From NCBI GenBank assembly GCA_903916385.1, contig CAIWWH010000046.1:1-37664 (forward strand): a stretch of 37,664 nt of DNA, read 5' to 3'. The translations under genes and the position numbers were made by a program. The notes under the pieces are model-generated. The model ran no database searches. It worked only from the letters and a program-made list of their open reading frames with translations, and was not told the origin of the DNA. How positions within the stretch are numbered: position 1 is the stretch's first letter; every line of letters starts with the position of its first letter. Origin of the DNA: an uncultured Actinomycetes bacterium (lineage in GTDB: Bacteria > Actinomycetota > Actinomycetes > Nanopelagicales > Nanopelagicaceae). This document shows, piece by piece, positions 25,974-34,006 of this stretch.

Positions 25974-25979
25974 TACCTT
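25974..25979 (+). promoter_or_regulatory. -10 box of a leaderless promoter (TACCTT-N6-ATG)
   Basis: TACCTT is followed by six bases and the ATG of the leader peptide at 25986. CTGAAA at 25951-25956, 17 bases upstream, could be a weak -35. Confidence 0.5.
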
Positions 25980-25985
25980 CTCACT

Positions 25986-26078
25986 ATGTCCGCACCTGCT
26001 TCAATCGCCCTAGATGCGACATTTATTAAGCGCAGAGTCATCGATTTCATGCGCATCAAGACATCTGCCTCTCTTTAA
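25986..26078 (+). CDS. Leader peptide upstream of cysK (30 aa)
   Basis: A 30-codon ORF beginning MSAPASIALD and ending RVIDFMRIKTSASL, 72 bases before cysK. The RRxxDFxRIxxSA core resembles the short 'putative leader peptides' placed before sulfur and cysteine genes in streptomycetes and mycobacteria (pattern RRHVDLxRVxSAxC). There the C-terminal cysteine codon is thought to sense cysteine supply. Here that position reads Ser-Leu and no cysteine codon exists. The leaderless start fits such peptides. A T7 run at 26098-26105 lies between its stop and cysK, but I could not find a clear hairpin before it. Confidence 0.6.
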   Translation: MSAPASIALDATFIKRRVIDFMRIKTSASL

Positions 26079-26150
26079 TCTGCACCTGGCTATACCCCTT
26101 TTTTTGCCCCCAATAATCAAAAGCCCAGAAAAGTTTTCTAAGGAGAAACA

Positions 26151-27101
26151 GTGAAGATTTACAACAATATCTCTGAGGTATTCGGCAATACCCCGTTAGT
26201 CAAGATTCAACGCCTATTTCCTAATTCAACCGCGATTGTCGCGGCAAAGCTTGAGTTCTACAACCCAACTGCATCTGTCAAGGATCGTCTCGCAGTTGCG
26301 ATGGTCGATGACGCCGAGAAGAGCGGAGCGCTCAAGCCTGGCGGAACGATCGTCGAGGCAACATCTGGCAACACCGGTATTGCACTTGCCTCTGTCGGTG
26401 CAGCGCGCGGATACAAAGTTATCTTGACGATGCCTGACTCAATGTCAAAAGAGCGTCGTGCACTCCTGCGCGCTCTCGGTGCAAAACTCATCTTGACTCC
26501 TGCCGCAGTTGGAATGCGTGGCGCAGTTGAAGAGGCTGAGCGCATTGGCGCAGAAGAAGGCGGCGTACTTGTTCGCCAATTTGAGAACGCTGCTGGCCCT
26601 GCGATTCACCGTGCTACAACCGCTGCTGAAATTTGGAATGACACTGACGGCCAGGTTGCTGCGGTTGTCATGGGAATCGGTACCGGCGGAACAATCACAG
26701 GTGTTGGCCAAGCTCTCAAGGAGAAGAATCCGAATATCAAAATATTTGCGGTGCAGCCAGCTGCATCTCCAATCTTGACTGGTGGATCTCCTGCCGGACA
26801 CCCAATTCAAGGCATTGGACCAAACTTCGTTCCACCAGTTCTCGATACAACGATCTATGACGAGGTCTTATCTGCTCCCAACGAAGAGGCATTTACATAC
26901 GCCAAGCGCGCCGGGCAAGAAGAGGGAATTCTCGCAGGTATCTCATCTGGCGCAGCGCTTTGGGGCGTATCGCAGATTGCAGATCGTCCGGAGTTTGCCG
27001 GCAAGATCATCGTCGTTGTCCTTGCATCATTTGGTGAGCGCTATCTTTCGACTCCTCTCTACAAGGAGTTCATTGACGAGCCAGTAGCTCCAACTATTTA
27101 A
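26151..27101 (+). CDS. cysK: Cysteine synthase (O-acetylserine sulfhydrylase)
   Basis: Makes L-cysteine from O-acetylserine and sulfide, with pyridoxal phosphate. The 316 residues contain the PLP lysine Lys44 in NPTASVKDR, the TSGNTG substrate loop (71-76) and the GTGGTITG phosphate-binding loop. The start is a GTG with AAGGAG six bases upstream. Followed after 16 bases by cysE, whose product supplies O-acetylserine and usually binds CysK. A leader peptide ORF upstream suggests control by amino-acid supply. Confidence 0.95.
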   Translation: MKIYNNISEVFGNTPLVKIQRLFPNSTAIVAAKLEFYNPTASVKDRLAVAMVDDAEKSGALKPGGTIVEATSGNTGIALASVGAARGYKVILTMPDSMSKERRALLRALGAKLILTPAAVGMRGAVEEAERIGAEEGGVLVRQFENAAGPAIHRATTAAEIWNDTDGQVAAVVMGIGTGGTITGVGQALKEKNPNIKIFAVQPAASPILTGGSPAGHPIQGIGPNFVPPVLDTTIYDEVLSAPNEEAFTYAKRAGQEEGILAGISSGAALWGVSQIADRPEFAGKIIVVVLASFGERYLSTPLYKEFIDEPVAPTI

Positions 27102-27117
27102 TACAAAACAAAAGTAA

Positions 27118-27609
27118 ATGTCATTTATCGCAGAAGATCTCGCCACGGCACTTAAAAAAGATCCGGCTGCGCGTAGTCGAATTGAGGTGGCGCTGACCTA
27201 CCCAGGTCTGCACGCGCTCTGGGCGCATCGCTACCAACATTGGCTCTGGACACATCACTTACGTTTTCTCGCCCGAGTTCTGGCAAATCACACTAGGTCT
27301 CGCACCGGCATCGAGATCCACCCCGGTGCGGTTATTGGGCGACGCGTCTTTATTGATCATGGAATGGGAATAGTGATTGGTGAGACTGCGATAGTGGGCG
27401 ATGACGTGACGATCTATCACGGCGTTACCCTTGGTGGTCGCACTCTCAACAAGGGCAAGCGCCACCCCACCGTTGAAAACAACGTGATTCTTGGCGCTGG
27501 TGCAAAGGTCTTGGGCAACATCACGATCGGCGAAGGCAGCACAATTGGCGCCAACCAAGTGGTCACACGCTCGCTCTCGCAACGTAATGAGGTTGAGTTC
27601 TACATTTGA
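27118..27609 (+). CDS. cysE: Serine O-acetyltransferase
   Basis: Acetylates serine for cysteine synthesis. A short 163-residue form. The N-terminal helical part (about 1-58) is followed by the left-handed beta-helix hexapeptide repeats (about 60-145), with [29 protein letters not shown] containing the catalytic histidines. It ends in VEFYI; an Ile C-terminus is what fits into the CysK active site in the cysteine synthase complex. No clear ribosome site; co-transcribed with cysK. The stop overlaps the next start (TTGA). Confidence 0.95.
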   Translation: MSFIAEDLATALKKDPAARSRIEVALTYPGLHALWAHRYQHWLWTHHLRFLARVLANHTRSRTGIEIHPGAVIGRRVFIDHGMGIVIGETAIVGDDVTIYHGVTLGGRTLNKGKRHPTVENNVILGAGAKVLGNITIGEGSTIGANQVVTRSLSQRNEVEFYI

Positions 27610-28841
27610 GTTCTATCCTTGGCTCTATGAGGATCCGTTTGGAGAGGTTATTCCAGCAGTTTGTCGTGCGCTGGTACTGGATTCAGCAGGTCTTGGTCAC
27701 CTCTGTCGCCGCGGCGCTGGCGTGGGAAGCCGGCGATAAGGCCTTTACCAATGGCGGTCTCGTCGCTGCTGTCGTCGCTTCGCTGACGGTTCGCTCATCT
27801 CTCCATAAATCAGCACGTGAAGGCGTGGGACAGATTGTCGGTTCATCTGTAGGAGCTGGCGCGGCACTCCTTGCGCTCCATTACTTTGGCAACGGGCTTA
27901 TCACCGTCGGAATTACCGTTCTCATCTCACTTGTGGCTGCCCGTTTGCTGCACCTGGGGGATGTAGCGACGATTAACGTTCCCGTTACGGCGTTGATTGT
28001 GCTGGGGCCGGGACTCAGTGAAACAACTGCAACCAAACGCTTGCTCTCCACGCTCATCGGTGCCGGTATTGCGATCGCTCTCTCGACATTTGCCCACCCC
28101 AAGACACCCGCTGGGCGCACGATTGACCGCATCTCTTCGCTGACCGATCGCTGCGCGGCGCTGCTGGCTCAGATGGCCGAAGGGTTGATTGATAACTATT
28201 CGATGGATGATGCAGGTCGCTGGTTGGCGCGGGCGCGTCTATTAGCCGAAGAGATACCTACGATTAGAAATCAAGTGATCGAGGCGCGGGCATTTGCCAA
28301 GTGGTTGCCTGCCTCACGCTCGAACAATGCGGAAAAACTTTATCTACGTGGCATCGCTGTTGAACATATGATCGTTCAAACACGGGCAACCTCACGCATT
28401 CTTTATGACCTACGTTTACACGGGGGAGTGAAGAGCGAGCTCTCCCAGGGGATTGGTGCTCTCCTCTCAACTGCAAGTTATGCGCTAACTGTCAGCGCAG
28501 AGGATTTTCGCTTTGATCCGTATAGCGGTGTCAAAGATCCGCTGACCGCTGAAATTCGTCACAGTGCTGATGCGCTTACAGCTATCGCCCTGGCGGATCA
28601 CGAGGGCATCGCCAGTGGACAGATCGCGCGGGTGATGGCTGCAATATCAAGCACCATCATTATCGCTGACTCACTTGATCAGATCTCACCTGCAATCCGC
28701 AACGTTCCAACTCCCGAAGCGCCGGCAAATCAACAAGTCCTCGCCGTCTCACCTATTGAGCAAGCCCGAACCTGGCAGGATCGTCTCTATAGATTAATTC
28801 CGATCAAGGTTCGAGAATATTTGGAACGTATCTTTAATTAA
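27606..28841 (+). CDS. FUSC/aromatic acid exporter-like membrane protein
   Basis: About 411 residues. The N-terminal half has around six hydrophobic segments (about 25-160, including [15 protein letters not shown] and [23 protein letters not shown]) in the FUSC/ArAE pattern. The C-terminal half (about 165-411) is soluble and helical. Homologs are proposed efflux proteins for aromatic acids and similar compounds; the substrate here is unknown. The start may be the TTG at 27606, overlapping the cysE stop in TTGA, or the ATG at 27627. It appears to be the third gene of the cysK-cysE unit. Confidence 0.75.
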   Translation: MSSILGSMRIRLERLFQQFVVRWYWIQQVLVTSVAAALAWEAGDKAFTNGGLVAAVVASLTVRSSLHKSAREGVGQIVGSSVGAGAALLALHYFGNGLITVGITVLISLVAARLLHLGDVATINVPVTALIVLGPGLSETTATKRLLSTLIGAGIAIALSTFAHPKTPAGRTIDRISSLTDRCAALLAQMAEGLIDNYSMDDAGRWLARARLLAEEIPTIRNQVIEARAFAKWLPASRSNNAEKLYLRGIAVEHMIVQTRATSRILYDLRLHGGVKSELSQGIGALLSTASYALTVSAEDFRFDPYSGVKDPLTAEIRHSADALTAIALADHEGIASGQIARVMAAISSTIIIADSLDQISPAIRNVPTPEAPANQQVLAVSPIEQARTWQDRLYRLIPIKVREYLERIFN

Positions 28842-28862
28842 TGTCCTCTTAATCAACCGTTT

Positions 28863-28897
28863 ACCTGTTAGACCTCAGATCCCACCTATCTACAGGT
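28863..28897 (+). repeat. Inverted repeat upstream of the first binding-protein gene
   Basis: ACCTGT (28863-28868) and AGA (28870-28872) pair with TCTACAGGT (28889-28897), leaving one bulged T and a 16-base loop. It lies 40 bases before the gene start and might be an operator or leader hairpin. No T-run follows. Confidence 0.35.
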
Positions 28898-28936
28898 TTA
28901 CTGCGCATACCCGTCCATCCAAGGTTAGGAATATTC

Positions 28937-29995
28937 ATGCGCTTGAATTCATTCAAGAAGAGCGTGGCGATCGCTGCATCGCTCGTTCTCGCATCGGTTG
29001 GCCTTAGTGCACAAGCTGCACACGCCGCTCCGATCACAATCAATCTTTATGAAGCTATCGGTTATGCACCAGCAGAAATCACAGCATTCAATGCTTCACA
29101 GACTCAATACCAGATCGTCGATGTCGGTGGATCTACTGGTCCATTACTCGCAAAGGTTGCTGCAGAAGGCACCAACCCACAATGGGGTCTCTTCTGGGCT
29201 GACGGAGATACATGGGCAGCAGCTGCTGACACCAATGGTCAACTCGCACCTCTTAACTTCAAGCCAAACTACTCTTCACTCGGAAAGCGCCTAGCGCCAA
29301 AGAACAACTCTTACGCGATCACTGGTTCTACTGTGATGGTTGCTGGTCTCTACAACGCAGCAACGCTTCCAAACCCACCGGCTACTCTCAACGCGATGCT
29401 TCGTCCTGCGTACAAGGGTGTAATTGGCATGAATGACCCCAACATCTCTGGTCCTACCTACCCATTCATTGCAGGGCTCATGAACCAACTCGGTTCTGAG
29501 GATGCCGGTAAGAACTATCTCTTAGCTCTCAAGAAGAATGGTCTAGTCGTAAATGACAAGAACGGACCAACAATCCACGCCCTTGAGATCGGTCAAATCA
29601 AAGAAGGCCTTGTTCAGAACACTGCAGCACTCGCTGAGATCATCAAGTTCACTGCAAACCCTGTCAAGGGTTACACACCAAAGATTGTCTACCCTGGTCG
29701 CCCAACCTTGATGCCAAGCTCTTTGGCTATCGATGGAAAGCGCCCTGCAGCAGAAGTTGCTGGAGCTCAGGCATTCGTTAAGTTCGTCCTGTCACCAGCA
29801 GGTCAATCAATCTTGGCCTCCACTGATGCAACTCAGAACTCAGATGTTCTCTGCTACCCATCAATCTCTGGAACTACTCCAAACAAGTATGTTCCCGCTC
29901 TCCCAGCTTCGTACCAGATCATCAACCCTTACACCTGGGGTCCACTCCAGAGCGAAGTTGATGCTTGGTTCACAGCTAACATCCGCTCTAAGTAA
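28937..29995 (+). CDS. ABC transporter substrate-binding protein (AfuA/FbpA-like)
   Basis: A periplasmic-binding-type protein of 352 residues with a Sec signal peptide (about 1-30, cleaved after AHA) and no lipobox cysteine. The mature part has family features DVGGSTGPLLAKVAAEGTNPQ and IGMNDPNISGPTYPFIAGLMNQ. It resembles ferric-iron (AfuA/FbpA) and 2-aminoethylphosphonate binding proteins, so the ligand is uncertain, with iron favoured by the context. It is paralogous to the gene at 35187-36251. A strong hairpin follows its stop, then the permease. Confidence 0.85.
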   Translation: MRLNSFKKSVAIAASLVLASVGLSAQAAHAAPITINLYEAIGYAPAEITAFNASQTQYQIVDVGGSTGPLLAKVAAEGTNPQWGLFWADGDTWAAAADTNGQLAPLNFKPNYSSLGKRLAPKNNSYAITGSTVMVAGLYNAATLPNPPATLNAMLRPAYKGVIGMNDPNISGPTYPFIAGLMNQLGSEDAGKNYLLALKKNGLVVNDKNGPTIHALEIGQIKEGLVQNTAALAEIIKFTANPVKGYTPKIVYPGRPTLMPSSLAIDGKRPAAEVAGAQAFVKFVLSPAGQSILASTDATQNSDVLCYPSISGTTPNKYVPALPASYQIINPYTWGPLQSEVDAWFTANIRSK

Positions 29996-30021
29996 TTAAC
30001 CGATAACAAAGAGATAAATTA

Positions 30022-30068
30022 ATGGCGCTCGGTGGTGGACTCTTAGTTCGCCACCGAGCGCCATTTTC
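30022..30068 (+). terminator. Strong hairpin between binding protein and permease genes
   Basis: ATGGCGCTCGGTGG (30022-30035) and CCACCGAGCGCCAT (30051-30064) are exact complements with a 15-base loop, followed by TTTTC. It would end or weaken transcription after the binding-protein gene. Its first three bases are also the longest possible start codon of the permease, so folding would also hide that start. Confidence 0.75.
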
Positions 30069-31800
30069 TAATGAACCCTCGAACTTTACGCGGGCAATAA
30101 ACCGCATCCGCATCACCCCGATGGCAGTCTTCTGGACGCTCATCACCTTCATCTTGGTTATCCCGATCGTTCTCTTCCTATCAGTCGCCTTCAGCCCACG
30201 CCTTATGTCACAAGGCCACCAATGGTTTACTTTGGCTAGTTTTAAGCCGGTCTTCTCGGGTGCGTACGGTGTTGCGCTCTTGCACTCCTTAATCTTGGGA
30301 GTCGTCGCGGCCGTCGGTGCAATGACCATTGCGCTGTCGATGGCTTTTCTTGTTATAAGAACAAATACTCCAGCGCGCATTCTCTGGAACACCACGATCT
30401 TTGCCCTCTTCTTAGCGCCTTCGTATTTGATCGCTCTTGGCTGGCAACGCCTCTTTGAACAACACGGCATCCTCGAGATCATGGGCTTCCAAGTAGAGCC
30501 GATCCGCAATCTCCTCTATGGCCCAGTCGGCATCTGCATGGTCTTGATGGTCAAGGGAATTCCTTTTGCATACTTGGTTATTGCTAATGCGATGCGCGGA
30601 CTCGGCGAAGAGTTTGAGCAGGCTGTGCGCGTGCACGGCGGATCGCGCTTAGAGGCCTTCAAGGTGATGGCAGCGCTCCTTACGCCATCACTCTTCTCTG
30701 CAATGGCGATCGTCTTTGCCGAAGCGATTAGCGACTTCGGAGTTGCATCAACGCTTTCGAGCGTGGGCCACTTCAGTGTTGCGACCTACCAGCTCTATCA
30801 AGGGATTAACGCCATCCCGGTTGACTTCCCGGTTTCGGCGGCAACCAGTATCACGCTGCTCTCTCTTGTAATCCTTGCGATCTTGGCGCAGAACCGAGCG
30901 CTGCGCGGGCGCAGCTTTAGAACGCTCAGCGGTCGAACGCGTCCTGCCACTGTCCAAAAACTCTCGCTCTTTGGAAAGATCACCACCAGCGGATACATCA
31001 TCATCCTGCTATTGATCACCCTGGGCATTCCAGTATTTGGCGCTATCTCTGCATCGATGTTACAAGGGTTGGGAAGCCTGCTTAGCCACTATTCGATTAA
31101 CTTCAGTAACTATTCGCGGGTACTACATTCCCGCTTCTTGCGCAATCCTCTGATCTACTCGACTGAAATGTCGCTGATCGCGGCGACCATCGCGGTGAGC
31201 CTTGCTGCGATTGCATCTAAAGTTTTGACGTCAGCGCGTAACAGTCGAGGTAAGCGTTTTGTAGATTTCTTCCTTCTTGCAGCAGTGGCACTTCCTGGCA
31301 TCGTCTTCGCCATCGGCTACATCTTTACCTACAACCTGAAATTTATTAACGATCTCGGCCTGCATATCTACGGCACTTCATTTCTCTTAGCGCTTGCCTA
31401 CTCGGCGAACGCACTCCCATCCACCTCACGATCCCTTGTTGGCAATATGGGTCAGATTCAAGAGTCGATGATGGATGCTGCGCGCGTGCACGGCAGCGGG
31501 GGAGCGCGTGCCTGGTTTGACGTGACGATGCCGCTTATCGCTCGTCCCTTGCTTATTGCTTGGCTCTTAACTTTCTCTGGAACACTTCTTGAACTGCCAG
31601 TATCCGAGCTGCTCTATCCCCCTGGTAGCCCACCCGTCGCTGTGGGTATCGAACTTTCACTGGCTGGATTTGATTTTGGTGGAGGTACCGCGATTGAGGT
31701 GCTCTCGATCCTTTGGGCGCTCGTTGTTGTCGCAATTGCCTTCTTCTTATTTAACCGCTTCGCCCCTCCTGGCTGGAAGAGATTAGGAAACCAACGATGA
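30022..31800 (+). CDS. ABC transporter permease, fused two-domain (FbpB-like)
   Basis: An inner-membrane permease of about 592 residues with two homologous halves of about six helices each, as in FbpB/AfuB. Both halves carry the EAA loop that contacts the ATPase: VRVHGGSRLEAFKVMAALLTP and ARVHGSGGARAWFDVTMPLI. The ATG at 30022 lies in the hairpin; a weak AAGAG site is upstream. The ATG at 30121, just before the first helix, is the only other conventional start but has no ribosome site. The basic stretch RAINRIRITP before helix one argues for the longer form. The stop overlaps the ATPase start (ATGA). Confidence 0.85.
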   Translation: MALGGGLLVRHRAPFSNEPSNFTRAINRIRITPMAVFWTLITFILVIPIVLFLSVAFSPRLMSQGHQWFTLASFKPVFSGAYGVALLHSLILGVVAAVGAMTIALSMAFLVIRTNTPARILWNTTIFALFLAPSYLIALGWQRLFEQHGILEIMGFQVEPIRNLLYGPVGICMVLMVKGIPFAYLVIANAMRGLGEEFEQAVRVHGGSRLEAFKVMAALLTPSLFSAMAIVFAEAISDFGVASTLSSVGHFSVATYQLYQGINAIPVDFPVSAATSITLLSLVILAILAQNRALRGRSFRTLSGRTRPATVQKLSLFGKITTSGYIIILLLITLGIPVFGAISASMLQGLGSLLSHYSINFSNYSRVLHSRFLRNPLIYSTEMSLIAATIAVSLAAIASKVLTSARNSRGKRFVDFFLLAAVALPGIVFAIGYIFTYNLKFINDLGLHIYGTSFLLALAYSANALPSTSRSLVGNMGQIQESMMDAARVHGSGGARAWFDVTMPLIARPLLIAWLLTFSGTLLELPVSELLYPPGSPPVAVGIELSLAGFDFGGGTAIEVLSILWALVVVAIAFFLFNRFAPPGWKRLGNQR

Positions 31801-32933
31801 AAGAGAAGAGCGCCGTAAACGCTTATAGAGTCGAGATCAAAGGCGCTGCAAAGCACTATGGCGCCCTCAAGGCGCTCAATAATTTTGACCTCACCATCGA
31901 ACCTGGAACCTTCACCGTCCTTCTCGGTCCATCGGGCTCAGGCAAATCGACGCTGATTCGCTCCATCGCGGGCATCGAACGCCTGGACTCCGGGCGCATC
32001 ACATTTGGTGATCGCGTCGTTGCCGACAATGGATTTCACATGGCTCCAGAGAAGCGCGACCTCGCGATGGTCTTTCAGGATTACGCGCTCTGGCCACACA
32101 TGACTGCCTTTGAAAATGTTGCTTATGCACTGAAGCGACGCAACCTTGATACGACTGAGTCAAATCGTCGTGTCAATGAAGCGTTGGAGCGGGTAGGTCT
32201 GTCGGCTAAGGGTCCCAACTACCCGTTTCAACTCTCTGGTGGTGAACAGCAGCGCGTTGCCCTCGCTCGTGCCATTGTAGGTCGCCCATCGCTGCTCCTC
32301 TTCGACGAGCCGCTCTCCAACTTGGATGCCGATCTGCGCGAACGTTTACGTGTTGAAATTGCAACGTTGACTCGCGAAATCGGTGCCACCGCCTGCTACA
32401 TCACTCATGACCAATCAGAAGCCTTTGCCTTGGCTGATCAGATTGGTGTACTTCGCGCCGGCGAACTGCAACAGATAGCTGCTCCCGAGGAGATCTATCG
32501 CACGCCGGCTAACCGCTTCGTCGCTTCATTTACTGGAATCTCAGGAAACTTCCACGGCACTGTGGTGGAAGCAAAGGGACACAAAGTCGAGGTCGCTCTT
32601 GGAAAGCGTCGCGTCGAGTGCCGTGCTCCTGCAATGCTCAACGTGGGTGATAGCGTCGAAGTTTTGATTCGTCCTAGCGCAACTAGTTTCAAAGATCGCA
32701 GCTCCAACTCACTCCCTGCTACGGTTTTGGACGTGGCCTATCGCGGTCGCGGCTACGAACATGTGGTCGAATGCGAATTTGGTGTGATTTCCAGCGTCTT
32801 TGACGCGGATTCGAGCGCTCGAGGCTCTAAGGTAGATATCTATATTGACCCGCATCATTGCCTGGCTTTTCCGAGTGAGAAGAAGGTAGACGTTGAGGCG
32901 CCAATCGAAGAACTCTCATCCAGTAAAAAATAA
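31797..32933 (+). CDS. ABC transporter ATP-binding protein (FbpC-like)
   Basis: The energising subunit, 378 residues. It has Walker A GPSGSGKST (44-52), signature LSGGEQQ (146-152), Walker B LLLFDEP (166-172), D-loop SNLDADL and H-loop CYITHDQSEAF. A C-terminal TOBE-like region (about 245-355) follows, as in iron, putrescine and sulfate importers. It overlaps the permease stop by 4 bases. The last 25 residues are charged. The next gene follows after 18 bases with its own AGGAG. Confidence 0.9.
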   Translation: MKEKSAVNAYRVEIKGAAKHYGALKALNNFDLTIEPGTFTVLLGPSGSGKSTLIRSIAGIERLDSGRITFGDRVVADNGFHMAPEKRDLAMVFQDYALWPHMTAFENVAYALKRRNLDTTESNRRVNEALERVGLSAKGPNYPFQLSGGEQQRVALARAIVGRPSLLLFDEPLSNLDADLRERLRVEIATLTREIGATACYITHDQSEAFALADQIGVLRAGELQQIAAPEEIYRTPANRFVASFTGISGNFHGTVVEAKGHKVEVALGKRRVECRAPAMLNVGDSVEVLIRPSATSFKDRSSNSLPATVLDVAYRGRGYEHVVECEFGVISSVFDADSSARGSKVDIYIDPHHCLAFPSEKKVDVEAPIEELSSSKK

Positions 32934-32951
32934 ATTTAGGAGCCCTTTTTC

Positions 32952-33971
32952 ATGCAAGGTACATCAGTAGCGTTATTTATATCGGTCTTCTTTGCCTGCG
33001 CCGTTGAGGCTGTGGAAGCCGTCACAATCGTCTTGGCAGCAGGTACCGCTCGCGATTGGAAGTCAGCGTGGCGCGGCGTGATCGCCGGTTTGATTACCCT
33101 CGCGCTGATCATCGCCGCCTTCGGCCCAGCGATCTCTCACCTCCCCATCTCTTTCTTGCGTATCGTCGTTGGTGGACTGCTCCTCGTCTTCGGTCTTACT
33201 TGGTTGCGTAAGGCGATCTTGCGATCGAGCGGTTACAAGGCCCTGCATGATGAAGAGAAGATCTTCCAAGAGGAGATTGCTGCTGCACGTATTGCCGCCA
33301 AAGAGACGCGTCACGGCGTTGCAGACTGGTATGCCTTCACCCTTTCTTATAAAGGCGTTCTTCTTGAAGGACTTGAAGTCGCCTTCATCGTTCTCACCTT
33401 CGGAACGATTGACCATCGCGTTGGTCTCGCTTCACTTGCCGCGCTAGCAGCAGTAGCAATTGTCACAGCGGCCGGATTCGCACTACGCGCTCCTCTCGCA
33501 AAGGTGCCCGAGAATACGATGAAGTTCGGAGTGGGCATTATGCTCACCGCATTTGGAATCTTCTGGGGTGCTGAGGGGTCTGCCGGCACCAGCAAGAAAT
33601 GGCCGGGAGATAACTGGGCAGTGCTCGCTCTGATCGCTGGAGTCGCCGTCTTCTCATTTATCTTGGTTGAAGTATTGAAGGTGGTCCGCACTAAGCCGCG
33701 CGTTGCCGTAGCTGCTAAATCTGCGCCTGTCGCGGAGGCTACAGTGGCGAAGCCTGAGCGCAGCAAGAGCATGCAAGGTCTGATCTCGTTTGGTGAGTTC
33801 TGGGTTGACTTTATCGTTGGAGATGATTGGCGCATCGCAGCAGGAATTGTGGCCGCATTCATCATTACTGCGCTGATCAAAACTTCCAGCGTCGTCTGGG
33901 GAATCGTGCCTCTCTTCGTTGCACTCTTCCTGTCTTACAGCCTCTCTCGTGTTGCACGGAGCGCGCAGTAG
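32952..33971 (+). CDS. Membrane protein with duplicated E-x2-E motif (COG4280-like, possible metal permease)
   Basis: 339 residues, about seven to nine helices. Two similar motifs occur: VEAVEAVTIVLAAG (18-31, Glu19/Glu22) and LEGLEVAFIVLTFG (138-151, Glu139/Glu142), 120 residues apart, suggesting an internal duplication. The pattern recalls the REGLE iron motif of FTR1/EfeU, but it is not an FTR1 sequence; it looks like an uncharacterised membrane family (COG4280-like, from memory). A charged cytoplasmic loop (KALHDEEKIFQEEIAAARIAAK, about 96-117) separates the halves. Co-transcription with an AfuABC-type importer suggests a role in metal uptake, which is inference. AGGAG precedes the ATG. 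Confidence 0.7.
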   Translation: MQGTSVALFISVFFACAVEAVEAVTIVLAAGTARDWKSAWRGVIAGLITLALIIAAFGPAISHLPISFLRIVVGGLLLVFGLTWLRKAILRSSGYKALHDEEKIFQEEIAAARIAAKETRHGVADWYAFTLSYKGVLLEGLEVAFIVLTFGTIDHRVGLASLAALAAVAIVTAAGFALRAPLAKVPENTMKFGVGIMLTAFGIFWGAEGSAGTSKKWPGDNWAVLALIAGVAVFSFILVEVLKVVRTKPRVAVAAKSAPVAEATVAKPERSKSMQGLISFGEFWVDFIVGDDWRIAAGIVAAFIITALIKTSSVVWGIVPLFVALFLSYSLSRVARSAQ

Positions 33972-34006
33972 CCACTAACACCTCGCGCATCATCGCTGCG
34001 CAGGGA

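Noticed and set aside
28919-28936. AAGGTTAGG before the first binding-protein gene as an IdeR/DtxR iron box
   Set aside because: Only the first half resembles TTAGGTTAG; the second half does not match, so it cannot support iron regulation.
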